In this document: positions 11,104 to 21,793 of the stretch, one piece after another
Layout: each line of letters begins with the position of its first letter
How positions within the stretch are numbered: position 1 is the stretch's first letter
Origin: Craspedostauros australis
Lineage: Eukaryota > Bacillariophyta > Bacillariophyceae > Mastogloiales > Achnanthaceae
Assembly: GCA_026770025.1 (NCBI GenBank)
Contig: JAMXDE010000025.1
Span: 248,001 to 312,000, forward strand
Direction of reading: 5' to 3'
Length of the DNA stretch: 64,000 nucleotides
The notes under the pieces: model-generated
Seen by the model: the letters and a program-made list of their open reading frames with translations, nothing else
The model's database searches: none
What the model was told of the DNA's origin: nothing
Position numbers and translations under genes: made by a program

Positions 11104-12540
11104 GATGGATGATGGATGATTCATTTGCGAGGTATGGTACGTACGTACGTACTTGTCGCAACACCATGGATGGCGGTGCAAGGTGGATTCAGGCATCCAT
11201 TGCTTCTGTCGACAGAAACAGAACGAAAACTGTGAAGCATCCATTGTTTTCTGCGTCTCCACTGAAAGTACTGCATTCCATGCCAATGTTACTTCTCATC
11301 GCTCGTATATCAAAGGTGATGATTCGTTCTGATGCAGAGTAAATAAAATCTGTGCTATTCATATGGATGTACCAGTACAATATGCTGCTAACTCCAGATC
11401 ATTGATTCATTACTTTGTTCTCTAAGTGCACACATACTCGTACTCGTGCGTAGGTTGAGGTTGGTGCAGCAGATCCCCATTATACCACACCACACTCCAT
11501 GCTCTCACACACACTCACACACAACCAATTCACATCCACCTCTTCATCTTGTATTCCTGTTGCTGCGTCTCCAGCACGACGGTGAATCGTCAAATCTTCA
11601 CAACGCCCAATTCCCACACACACGTCGTCCTCCTGCAGGTCCTGAATCGCCTGTGCGTTGAGTTGGGTCTGTTTGGGGCAGAAGTGATCCATCAACTTGG
11701 TCTTGGTATCTTAGAATGCGAGAACTTTGGTTTAATGATTAGATTGGTTGCAATTCGGAGTGCTTCCTGTTTGCACTAGAGGTTCATCAACTGTGTTGCC
11801 AGAGAGGTGCTGTGAAATGCGTTGGATACGGTGGAACGGATGCGTTTGGTTGTCAACAATTGAGTCTGATAGAATAACGCCAGGTGATCGAATAAGTTGG
11901 ATGATTGAACGTCTTTGTTTGAGTGCTGTCGATCCGAGGGATGACACATAGGACATGGTCCCAGGAAGGGCCATGCATTGAGGTATGTGCACATTCTCTA
12001 CGCGCCGATGATGTGGTTTTGGCGCGAACTGGCCGCTCGGGATTTCTTGTTCAGGTATGAGTCCCGTATTTTAGTCAGTCGTGGATTTGAGTCCACCCAC
12101 AATATCGGGATCGGTGCGGAGTTGCCTCGATGCCAACAGATCTGTGATGGCAATCGTCGACACATCAACCATGTTGTTGCTGTTTTTGCTGCCGTTGCTC
12201 ACACTCGCTCAACACCGCTGTTGTTGTTATTGTTGTTGTTGTAGTTGAAGTTCTCGGCGTAGAGTACATACTTGTTCAGGCGTGTGAAGGAGAGAGGATC
12301 CGTTTCTGCGAGAACAAGATACGGAGTCGTGGATGAATGGAATGAAACAGATTCTACCGTTGGAAGACGTTAAATGACGTCATTTTGAACACAATCATCC
12401 GATTTCATTGGACGTGTCTGAACCAAACACGACTCAGCAGCCATGCCTTTGTTCGCCAAACTTGTTCTCTTGTCCGTTTTGGTGTCGCCACATCACGCAT
12501 TTTGAATCGGGACATCACAGGAAATCGCAACCAGACTTGG
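11104..12540. other. Intergenic, with weak minus-strand coding-like pieces
   Basis: About 1.4 kb. On the minus strand, short protein-like stretches occur near 12201-12094 (starting MVDVSTIAITDLLASRQ), 11994-11776 and 11695-11480. They do not join into one frame and match no family I know. They could be exons of a minus-strand gene or remnants of one. The plus strand shows only short frames. Confidence 0.3.
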
Positions 12541-12581
<41 letters not shown>

Positions 12582-12582
12582 C
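12541..12582. repeat. (CAA)n simple repeat
   Basis: A near-perfect run of about 14 CAA/AAC units. It reads as poly-Asn or poly-Gln in the two open frames that cross it, and neither frame is convincing as a gene. Confidence 0.9.
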
Positions 12583-12828
12583 GCGAATGTGGCAAACTCA
12601 ACAACACCACCACGAGCATCATCGCCAAATCCAATGACAATGATGCTCACCGCGATCGCGACGCCTTCCATCCCCACTCTGCGTGCACGACAATCAGGCT
12701 TCGTTTCGTATCGTCATACCGTATGTACATGCTCTGAGTGTGAAGGCCACCATCGCATTCTCTCACAAATCCTGCAGGAAGAAGATCCGAACTTCATTCG
12801 ATTCAACCACAACGGCAACCTCATTCAT

Positions 12829-12912
12829 CCACAGCCATAGCCACAGCCACAGCCACAGCCACAGTCACAGCCACAGCCACAGCCACAGCCACAGCCACAG
12901 CCACAGCCACAG
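12829..12912. repeat. (CCACAG)n hexanucleotide repeat
   Basis: About 14 units of CCACAG, with a CCATAG variant near the start and a TCACAG variant inside. The CCATAG variant introduces a stop in the Pro-Gln frame. The array sits immediately 5' of the SHOCT-like gene. Confidence 0.9.
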
Positions 12913-13057
12913 CGCAGTTGCGTTCCGTTTGCGACATGGTCAGTTCCGCCACTGCGACTGTCCGTGATGGTGTCCTCGATAGACACCGACCAGCAGCGCT
13001 GCGGCCGTACATCACAAAAGAGGAATGGCAGAATCTGCGTGATGACATTAGGATGCG

Positions 13058-13633
13058 ATGAAACCAACAAGGACCTTGTTCAACTTACGGCGCAACATCG
13101 CGATCTCAATCATTGTCGTCATCCTGTGCATTGTGGTTGGTGGAGTCTTGGCACCGATGCTGGGACTGCATCGGAACACCAACAACTACGGCAGGCCCAG
13201 CTTCTCAGCATTCAACGTGGTATTCCTCAGCATTCCATGCTTCATGCTCTTCATGATCCTTTCAGTATGTTACCAATCGTGCTTCCTCCGACCTCAACTC
13301 ACAGACAAGATGGATGGCATCATCGACAAGCACATCGATCTGATGAGAGGAGGCGTCATTCTGCATCTACGACCAGATGTTCACACATTCAACACCATCG
13401 ACAGCAATGGCTTTTCGCATCTTCATCACAGCAGGAGCCCCGTGGACTATACGCTCGCGGTGTCCATCAACGAAGAAGCGGCGTACAGAGGAAGCCTCGA
13501 TCATGGTCACGATGATGACGCCAGCGACCAAGATCGGTTGCGAAATCGTTTGGAAGAGCTGGAGGATGCGAGGAAGTACCTGACCGACGAGGAATACAGG
13601 CGGAAGCGGAGCCAGATACTGGATTTGGTATGA
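13058..13633 (+). CDS. Small two-TM protein with SHOCT-like C-terminus
   Basis: 191 residues. Two hydrophobic segments, at about residues 13-35 (ISIIVVILCIVVGGVLAPML) and 51-70 (VVFLSIPCFMLFMILSVCY), are followed by a soluble region with an acidic stretch. The last 32 residues (LEELEDARKYLTDEEYRRKR...) have the L..L..L/..L(T/S).EE(Y/F)..K pattern of the SHOCT domain, a short C-terminal oligomerisation domain common in membrane proteins. An upstream open frame (ATG 12936, stop 13059-13061) overlaps this start as ATGA. It ends with a helix-like KEEWQNLRDDIRMR that resembles the region normally found before the TMs in such proteins. The true N-terminus may therefore lie upstream across a -1 shift. 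The molecular function is unknown. Confidence 0.6.
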   Translation: MKPTRTLFNLRRNIAISIIVVILCIVVGGVLAPMLGLHRNTNNYGRPSFSAFNVVFLSIPCFMLFMILSVCYQSCFLRPQLTDKMDGIIDKHIDLMRGGVILHLRPDVHTFNTIDSNGFSHLHHSRSPVDYTLAVSINEEAAYRGSLDHGHDDDASDQDRLRNRLEELEDARKYLTDEEYRRKRSQILDLV

Positions 13634-14197
13634 GTTGGTGCGAGTCGGTATGATGGCGGCTGGTGATCGCTGCACAGCTGCATGCTGCAAGTGCTGCGTT
13701 GAGAATTCGCACAGAGCACCGGAGGTGACCGACAATTATTATCATACACATGATCCATCATGATAGTTGATGACGAGGCTCCGGCTGTCGATAGAGGATG
13801 GCCGCCCGCGGAGGTAGGGAGAACAGCGTTGCTAGTACTAGGTGTACTAAACAGCCAATGGCACATAGCAGTGCTATTCATTCAATTGTACCGAAGACGT
13901 ATGGGAGAATGTGACTGCAAACGGCGTTGCGATGATCATCGTTCGAATGGGATACGAAGCAGTCGCCCCACTGTCTGTTGTTGGGGAGTCATCCTTTCGG
14001 CAGCAGATCGCCAAGAGCACTTGCGCCCACTCGGGAAATTGCAGGAACTGCACCTTCCGTATGATATTCTTGTCATCATTGGAGAGCCGCAAAAATCTCT
14101 CACTGAACCCGAGTGCTGGGAACATCGCTGGCCTACCACATGGTAACTGATAATGATTGCCGATCATCTCACTTCATTCCATCCCACCCCATCATTG
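13634..14197. other. Intergenic between convergent SHOCT-like and AlkB-like genes
   Basis: About 560 bp. A minus-strand frame of 97 codons (14167-13874) reads fairly protein-like (RFLRLSNDDKNIIRKVQ), but it is short and unassigned. It lies 30 bp past the AlkB-like stop and may just be that gene's 3' UTR. Confidence 0.3.
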
Positions 14198-15079
14198 TCA
14201 ACTGTCAGAATCAGAGCCAGTGTCGCCAAACAGACCACTGATCCCTTCCATGCATTCGTGCACTGAACCATCATTCGATGTTGATGTCTCCACCGCACTT
14301 CCTGTTTTCATCAATGGCATTATTAATGACGATGTGGATGACGCAGACGCACCATTCCCTCTCCACATCAGTATCCCCAATCGACTTCCCTGCGGCAAAC
14401 CACAACAGTGGCCTCTCGCATCGTCGATCCGTTCCACTCCATGCAACACCGACAACGAATCCATGACGAGCGCATCGCCGCTCTGCATCGTGATATATTC
14501 GTCGTTGCATCGGAAGACGCAGTCCGATCCGAAGGACAAGCAGCATAACCACTCGCTGCGCTGTCCTGCCTGCGTGGGCGAGTCGTAGTGCGCATTCATG
14601 GAGGCCTTGGGACCATACAGCAGCGCAAGACCCGTCAGCGGCGTTCCTGGCATGGAGAGCGTCGTCAGCACGTCAATGTCTTGTTGGATCCTCGCGTTTT
14701 CGTTTGCTGTCGTCGACGCTTTCCATTGATCGCATGCGGATTGCAACGCACGCTGGATGGATGATGTGGCCAATGGCAGCCGCGATCGCAGGTCCCCTCC
14801 ACAAGATATCCCCAATTCAAGCCTGCAAGATGCAGTGGATTCTGCGGAATAGTCTGAAGGGGGAGAAAGAGGGAGATCAACTCGTTGGCTGATCGCGCAT
14901 GATGATGACTGTGGAGATGGCGACAATGCAGAAGGTAGTGGTGATGAGAGGTCACTTGTTCCATCCCCCTGATTTGCGCTTGACGGTTCTGCGCATCCCA
15001 AGGCCTCTGCGCACAGTGATCGTTGCTGACCTTCGTCCAAGAATGACTTGAGGACCATGTAGCGCTTTGTCTTGACCAT
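14198..15079 (-). CDS. AlkB-like Fe(II)/2-oxoglutarate dioxygenase
   Basis: 293 residues from the ATG at 15079, chosen because its context on the minus strand is ACCATGG. The frame is open 75 codons further upstream, without recognisable sequence. Family features are in the C-terminal half. The iron ligands are H-x-D in NAHYDSP (residues 164 and 166) and H213 in SVLHGVERI. The 2-oxoglutarate arginine is R233 in SRLGILMWRG. Between them are the beta strands of the double-stranded beta-helix (WLCCLSFGSDCVFRC, MQSGDALVMD). AlkB homologues oxidatively demethylate nucleic acids, and some act on protein; the substrate here cannot be told. The N-terminal 90 residues are Ser/Pro-rich. The gene is divergent from the radical-SAM-like gene, 552 bp away. 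Confidence 0.8.
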   Translation of the reverse strand: MVKTKRYMVLKSFLDEGQQRSLCAEALGCAEPSSANQGDGTSDLSSPLPSALSPSPQSSSCAISQRVDLPLSPPSDYSAESTASCRLELGISCGGDLRSRLPLATSSIQRALQSACDQWKASTTANENARIQQDIDVLTTLSMPGTPLTGLALLYGPKASMNAHYDSPTQAGQRSEWLCCLSFGSDCVFRCNDEYITMQSGDALVMDSLSVLHGVERIDDARGHCCGLPQGSRLGILMWRGNGASASSTSSLIMPLMKTGSAVETSTSNDGSVHECMEGISGLFGDTGSDSDS

Positions 15080-15631
15080 GGTCCACCGTCGATCTGTGTT
15101 GGTGGGAAGTTGGCGTTGTTCTTTCAAGGGTGATGGATTTGTGCTTTGATGGGTCATCGGTGTGTGTTTGGTTGTGGATTGTTGTACCAAAGAACAAATG
15201 ATCTTGTGGGTGAGGTCGCGTATCATGTCCATACCGTACAATGGACAGACGGAGGCGAATGTTGGAAGATCCGAGTTCGCCTCACAACACAGACACAGAC
15301 GCAATCAAAATGGCCAGAAGAAGGCGAAGAGACACAACACGTCCTCTCTCCCAGATTCATCACAAGTTGTTGTCATTGGGGATGGTGATGGCCATCGTAT
15401 GATAACTATTATACGACTGCGCTTATTCCCTATTCCATCGAAATGGAGTGAAGCGAGGTAGATTGTTGGATCGCTCTCATCATTCCTACTACCATACCAC
15501 ACAACGCTAGACTACACTACAACAGATCCCAGAAGCCTCGATTTCGGTGGAATTCGTTGGTGACCATCTCAACTCTGTGCGATCGGACGAGATCGGTCCA
15601 GCGGAGACGACAAGGACACCACGCCCGCAGG
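15080..15631. promoter_or_regulatory. Shared upstream region of divergent AlkB-like and radical-SAM-like genes
   Basis: 552 bp between two divergent starts, so it should contain both promoters. I see no strong TATA box, and no consensus element can be defined by eye. Confidence 0.4.
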
Positions 15632-16513
15632 ATGAGAGTCTCCGCACCGCGCTGCACCTTGACAGCGTCCCTGACGTACACATTGGGCAAGGATCTGTAC
15701 ATCCCGCTGACCAGCCAGTGCAACACGAGGACGTTGCCCGAAACGCGCGGTCCCAACTTCGCGCTGCCACCTCACGTGGTTTCCAGCTTGTGCACGGTGC
15801 GCGATCTGGAGACGCAGACGCAGCAATGGAAGTACTGGTGCCTCTGGCTCGACACGCAGGATGACACGACGCGGCACAAGCTGCCGCAACGCAATGCGGC
15901 GACGCAAGCTGCTCGATTGCCGACGGTGCAGCAACTGCTGGACGATGTGGAGCAGCAGGTGGGATCATCTGGCGCGGCAGGATTTCGGTCCTTTGTGATT
16001 GCTGGAGAAGGCGAGCCGACGTTGCGGATGGGTGAGCTGTTGGAGTTGACGCAATCCTTGCGTGCGACCTACACGGACGTGCCGATACGGCTGACCACGA
16101 ATGGGTTGTTGTCGCGGCAATCTGGGTCCATCAATATTGGCAGCGACATTGGCGATGACAACAACGACGGTGACAACAACGACGGTGACAGTGGTGACAA
16201 TGACGAGGAGGATATGAATGCCACCGTTCCGCAGCAGTTGCACGATGCCGGTGTGTCTCAAGTGAGCGTTGCGTTGATGACGTCGGATGCAGACCAATAC
16301 AACGAGCTGATGGAGCCGAATTGTCAACGCGGCGCCGAAGATCCTTTGCCTCATTCCAGAGTGTGCGATTTCATCTCACAATGCTTGGTCCATGGCATCG
16401 AGGTGGAGACGACGGGTGTGGATCGCCCCGATGTCAAGAAACCTCCTGCGGAAGAATTGGCGAAATCGCTGTCAGTGGTCAAGCCATTTCGGTGGCGACC
16501 CTTCTTTCCATGA
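15632..16513 (+). CDS. Radical-SAM-fold protein of the TatD-associated type, lacking the cluster cysteines
   Basis: 293 residues from the ATG at 15632; the frame also has an ATG at 15557. The fold markers fit the TatD-associated radical SAM family. The first strand is LYIPLTSQCN, the glycine-rich strand is FVIAGEGEPTLR (GEGEP at residues 125-129), then come IRLTTNGL, VSQVSVALMT with QYNELMEP, and the last strands GIEVETTGVDRPDV and PFRWRPFFP. The CxxxCxxC that binds the 4Fe-4S cluster should start at residue 30, but the sequence reads CNTRTLPETRG with one cysteine only. An acidic Asp/Asn insert (about residues 164-194) replaces a loop. As written, the protein cannot bind a normal radical-SAM cluster, so it is probably a pseudoenzyme or uses other cysteines. 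The family assignment rests on recall of the pattern. Confidence 0.7.
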   Translation: MRVSAPRCTLTASLTYTLGKDLYIPLTSQCNTRTLPETRGPNFALPPHVVSSLCTVRDLETQTQQWKYWCLWLDTQDDTTRHKLPQRNAATQAARLPTVQQLLDDVEQQVGSSGAAGFRSFVIAGEGEPTLRMGELLELTQSLRATYTDVPIRLTTNGLLSRQSGSINIGSDIGDDNNDGDNNDGDSGDNDEEDMNATVPQQLHDAGVSQVSVALMTSDADQYNELMEPNCQRGAEDPLPHSRVCDFISQCLVHGIEVETTGVDRPDVKKPPAEELAKSLSVVKPFRWRPFFP

Positions 16514-16835
16514 GCGTTGGTGGGCGTTGGTGGGCGTTGGGAGGGTCTTTTCATGAGAATTGGGCACGGATGTGAAAGCTACAAAGTGGCTCATGTAAGA
16601 AATGGACCAAATTAACATGAAACTCCACAGCTCATTTACATGTAACACCATCCAATGCAAATGCACAAGTGATCAGAATGTGCACTGGTGGAGATCTCTT
16701 CACTCTCGTTTCACGGTGTTGCGTTGTAGGGGGCAATCGGATGAGTTGATTTCACATTTGCGACTCCATCTGTATACTCTGCTCTCCGCCTCCGTCTCCT
16801 GCCTTGTATTGTACGTATCGCATGCGTACGTCGCA
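16514..16835. other. Intergenic between convergent genes
   Basis: About 320 bp between convergent stops. It holds the 3' ends of both transcripts. No gene or clear structure is visible. Confidence 0.4.
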
Positions 16836-17468
16836 TCATAGCATGCCCACGATGGCGTCCAGCAGCTCTGGCGAATACTCAAAGAAGTGGGACCGTCCTG
16901 GCAGCATGTGATATTCCGTACCATCGATCAGACCCAGCCCATCTCGAATCCGTTCCGCCTCCTGCCTTCCAATGAAGGGATCGTCATCGGAATGGAATTG
17001 TTGCCACTGCTCGCAGTTCTGCCTCATGAGATCGAACAGATACGAATTGGTCTCATTGCTGCCATCGCTGCCTCGTTGTGGATAGTACCCGGCTGCCCGC
17101 TCATGAGGATCGCCCAGGTCCGAGTACGTTGCCGAAACGAGCACGATCCCTCTAGCCTTGTACTCTTCCGCGTACCGCAATGCCGCCTGCGCGCCAGAGC
17201 TGTGACCGATCAGGATGACGTCGTCCGCGCTTCTCGTCTCATTCGCCAACGATCGGATGAAGGGAATCCACCGATCTCTTCGCGCATGAAGCGGATCGGG
17301 AAAGTCGCGGCAGATGGAAGGAATATTGCGTTGCGTCAGCTCGTCTTCGATTTTCCCGTACCAGTTGCACTGGCGGATGTTGGAGCATCCATTTCCTGGG
17401 CAGATGATGACGGTGGGAATGGTGGTTGACCGAGCCAATGGCACAGCGATCGTCGCTTTCGTGGCCAT
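16836..17468 (-). CDS. RBBP9/YdeN-type serine hydrolase
   Basis: 210 residues from the ATG at 17468. That length matches the family (about 190), so I prefer it to the ATG at 17708 in the same frame. The alpha/beta-hydrolase triad is visible: nucleophile Ser90 in ILIGHSSGAQAA, the acid in HSDDDPFI (about residue 163), and His194 in GRSHFFE. The N-terminal strand VIICPGNGCSN is typical of RBBP9-like proteins. These are small soluble esterase-like hydrolases whose natural substrates are poorly known. The extra 80 codons upstream are Arg/Ser-rich and could encode a presequence if the longer start is used. Confidence 0.8.
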   Translation of the reverse strand: MATKATIAVPLARSTTIPTVIICPGNGCSNIRQCNWYGKIEDELTQRNIPSICRDFPDPLHARRDRWIPFIRSLANETRSADDVILIGHSSGAQAALRYAEEYKARGIVLVSATYSDLGDPHERAAGYYPQRGSDGSNETNSYLFDLMRQNCEQWQQFHSDDDPFIGRQEAERIRDGLGLIDGTEYHMLPGRSHFFEYSPELLDAIVGML

Positions 17469-20400
17469 TGTTCCTGCTGCTTGGCGTTGGTGATCGTTGC
17501 GAAGAGCAGAACTGGATATTGTCTTTCCTCTCGGACTGTTATCGCTTACTGCACTCTTCGTTGGGGACAGCACGTGCACAATTGGAAGTATCGGATCGCC
17601 ATTTCGGTGCGTCATCTTGTGTGGATACATCCATCTCTGGGTCTGCGGCTTGGCACGTCGGAGGTGTCGAGATCTTTGATGTGTTGTTTGTGATGTGATC
17701 GTTCTCAAGTCTTGTGAAGTATTGTATCACGAGTAGGAATGCACGTTTGATTTTGAACCTGATGACGTACGGTCTGATAATGTGGTGTGTATAGATCGCT
17801 ACGAGAAAGATGAAGTTGGCCTCTGCCATCAAGAACTTGCACAGATGTGGAAGCGCAGTGGTATCAAGCATCCGTGAGAAGATACACAGCCCAAGTCCGT
17901 GGCAGGTGTCGCAACGATGACTTTGCTCTTGAATCGCTGACGATCTGTTGACACACGATGAGGGTGCGAAATCGTCTAGAGTAGAATAAAGTAGAGATTA
18001 CCACGAGTGCGGATAGTAATGCGATAGATACGAAGCAAGTGTGAGAGAACCCATCGATGCCAATCCTCAAAACCTACTTGTACCACAGCCTTCGGAGACG
18101 CTAAAGAAAGATCAACGGTCTCCCGACGTCATTGGTGGTTGCCTTGTTGGAGCCAAATTTTAGATTCGTTGCGTTTGGAGATTGGAGCATCGCGGAGTGC
18201 ATCATTTGTGCAGTCGCGGCCCCCGCAGCATCAGCCACAACACAGCACAGTTAGTGGTACAGACCCTGGCGCACTCCGACCTACCAAGCCGGATCGATCG
18301 ATCGGTCGTGTGTGCATAGCAAGAGTGCGAACTAACACACGGATGTTCACTCTGACATCCACAAACAGAAGACGTCCTTGCATGCCCTTACAGGTGCCAA
18401 CAATCGCAGGCAGAACGCAGAGATGCAACAGGAGCCAACTACTTCGATTTCCACGAGAGGCTCAAGGATGAAAGCCCATCGCACAAGCAGCACAGGGGGA
18501 CCGACTTCGCCCAAGAAGCGAAGGCTGGGGGTTCGAGCATGTTGGTTGGTTGGCGCCTTGCCATTCACCTTTCGATGGGGCAGGGCCACAAGAACAGAAA
18601 AACTGAACGAACAGAACAACAACGACAGCGATACCAACGACGATAGCGATCCGCGAGGCGCTTCAGGTTTGTGGGCGTTTCCATCCGCGTGAGAACAACT
18701 CTGGGGAGGAATCAGCGCCATCGGACTTTTCTGGTTCGTCGTGTCGCTCACAAGTTCCTTCTCCACCGCCCCTGGGGATTGAATGGAGTAGCGCATTTGC
18801 GGTAATAACCTTACATACGAGGAGAGTACAGCCACTCGCACACCTTTGTGGAATCGCAAGTTCTCTCTGTTTGGAATTACGTTCCTTCGTCCTTTCCACC
18901 CAGAAAAAGGAACGAACATCCATGGGACACGCTGGGGCTCCTGTGTTCATGATGGCGTTTCCACCGAAGGTCTCACATCACTGCAAAAAGAAGCTCTCTG
19001 CGCGAATGTGCGTGAGTGTGGATGTTCTGATTTGTGCAGCACATGTGTGCGATCTCAATGTCACCCCTGGTTCTTGTGGCTGCCATTGTTGTTGTTGTTG
19101 TGGCCGTTTGGGAGACGGAAGCCAAGGAGAAGCCACACTCTCACCTCAGTGAATAGTTCGTGTTGTGAATCCCTGTGACAAATCAAGAGTGAAAGCGTTG
19201 GAGCTTGGCGCCAAGGGCATCGCTCATCACGGTGGACAGAATGTTGCGTTGTGTTGTGGCACCAATGGTCAGCACCATGCCATGGTCGCAATGTCAGCAG
19301 TCGCCGCCCAAGACGGTATTACGGACGGAGTCGCTCCCATGATCGGTTTGAGTTCAAAGAAGACGGGGGCTCTAATGTTGCTCTTGCCGTTCATGTGTCG
19401 TTGGTATTTGAATGGGACCGAGTCGTTTTCATCCGCGACAGGGAGGAGGAAATTTGTCAGGGGATGGTGTTGGCAACATCCATGATCATCCTGGACGTCT
19501 TTTTCTCGTGGATGCTTGCCACCCGCGACAGCCATGATCGTGCCGCTTGTCTTGTGTGGCATCAAAACGAGCACACTTGCGGTAACAAAAGTCGGCACAC
19601 AGAAGGGTGAGTGGAATGGGTTGGAGCGATTGCTGATGGAACCGAGTGGAGCATCGCACAAGATTGGAGATCGTGTCCTTGTGGATCTCGTGGGCTTATC
19701 CGTGTCAAGCGTGGAAGAATGGATTGGAGACAGAAAGGACAACGGATACGAGCGAAAGACTCCAAGCAGATCGAAAGGTGAGATCGGCCTCTCATCCGCA
19801 ACCACCCATCAACCATGGCTGACGAATGGTACAACATTGGTGACCCTTGAACCATCACCACCTGCCCTACTCGTATGCTGCAAGGGCTCGTATCCATAGG
19901 TACATGCCATACATGATATACCGTTCATGCCATACATGCTCCAAGATCGCCGCGCATCCGACGAACACGAGGAGGCGCCCCTCTCTCGGCGACTTGTCCT
20001 TGTTGGACACTGAGAAAGTTCGCCTGCATCAATTCTCTGTCATTTGGTGCGTGCGTGTGAGAGCTGGATCGTATTTCAAGTGTATCACGTTCAGCACTGT
20101 CTCTACCTTACTCCTATCGTGGCCAGGGTGGCACCCCTCGATGCAGTTTGGGGCACTGTTTAATCGAGCTGGCAGATGAAACACTTGCGCTTGCGTGACC
20201 ACTCTCTTCTGGAGTGCGTGTGAAGCAGGGTACACAAAATAGGATGTTGTCTCCAAGGGTTGTATGGGATCGCATTAGGAATGCTGAGAAGCGCTGCTTC
20301 TTGTGGCGCTTCCGATGTTTGAAGCACACTTTATCAACGTTCATCGAATCTCCGGATGAACCAACGAATGCGACACAACAACGAATGGTTGACGTGGTGA

Positions 20401-21793
20401 TGGGCACCAGCTGTGCGATGCTTGGTGTGATAGAGCCCCAACACGCACAAGTGACCTGCTTTGATTGGAGCGGTACAATCACGAAAGTGCACACACGGCG
20501 ACATGGCCGGAGCGTGTGTACCACCATGTCATGCAATCAATTAATCAGTGAGAATTTGTGAGGGTCGTAGAATGAGAAGTTCCGATAGTACAAGCGACTA
20601 TGTCTAATCCCGAGTTCTCTTGAGGTGACAAGATGGCATGACCTCAGACGGTGGTACTATTCAGTATCGTGTTGAAGATATCTCATTCACACGATGAATC
20701 GTCAGCATAATATTGAGTATACTATGGGCTTAAACTCCTCCATCGCGGAGCTATTGGCGTGTCGGCGAGGACCGTCTTGGTACCATGCCGCGCTTTCAAG
20801 TTTTTGTCGTTGCTCCACGACACGAAACATGCGAAGACACCATGGCGGATCCCGAAGAATGCATGCAACAATGACCTCCGACTTATTGCAAACAGGCGAT
20901 GCGGAAGATCTCCGAAGATATCAGGCGCAGGTTGGTGGACACGCGAGGCTGAGATGCACGCAAGGCGACAAATCGAGCAAGCGAAACACCGTGCGATGTT
21001 GGACAACAAGGACAGAAATGGAGCTTCGTCGCGAGAATCATGTGAATGTCGCAGAGGCATTCGCGCGTTGCTTCGTGACGAACAAATTGCGTGCCCCAGA
21101 TAGAGGAGCCGTGAACTCGATCGAGTTTGGCCCCATGCGCCAAGGCAAAGACATGGCGGTCCACTCAGAATTGAGTCGCAGTCTGGGGAAGAGAGGGGTA
21201 CTGGCATACAGTGGAATTGTTTGGGCACAACAACAACAACGACTGTAGCGTGAAGCGAACGAGCGCGGACAGAAGAGGTGGGGCAGGTGGCATTCACAGT
21301 AGCGTGGTGAAGATACAGCACAGGTCCCGCCAGCACGAGTGACGCCAGCGGAAAAGCAGGAAAACGACTGAATGAAAACCACACAGGGCTTAGCTCGTAC
21401 TTGTGCTGCCCACCCACGAGAACAGAAAGGGAGTGGCGAGCCACGGGCACAAATCCCAACTACGGAGAATCAACGTTTGCGAATTCACAAGGTAACATCG
21501 CAGTACTTGTGACAACACGCCCATTCCTGCACGACCACGACAGAAGCTGCACAGCGCATAGTGCATAAACTGCGACCGTCAACCACGACAACAACAGTAA
21601 CAGCAACACATAGTGCATAAACTACAACAGTCAACCACGGGAACAGCGACAACAGCGACAACAGAGGCAGAAGCAAAAAAAACCAAAACGAAGGAATCTC
21701 CAACTGATCGTGACAAGACCATAATCAAACAGATCAACACAAGATCAATAGAGCATCGACCCAACACCAACACAACAGCAACAGAACATCACG
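17469..21793. other. Long gene-poor region (4.3 kb)
   Basis: Many overlapping frames of 90-245 codons occur on both strands (for example 18919-18347 minus, 19516-19899 plus, 21459-20722 minus), but none has a domain, signal peptide or consistent composition. A helix-like stretch at about 20935-21030 plus (EAEMHARRQIEQAKHRAMLD) abuts a similar stretch in another frame just upstream, and may be a decayed coiled-coil gene. I found no tRNA, rRNA or transposon signature. Confidence 0.4.

Noticed and set aside
12385..12840. A 151-codon frame with poly-Asn ending at the CCACAG repeat.
   Set aside because: It is carried by simple repeats, has an equally open poly-Gln alternative frame, and shows no domain. 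Not annotated as a gene.
20722..21459. A 245-codon minus-strand frame.
   Set aside because: Arg/Ser/Cys-rich with no domain or signal, and overlapped by several plus-strand frames of equal quality.
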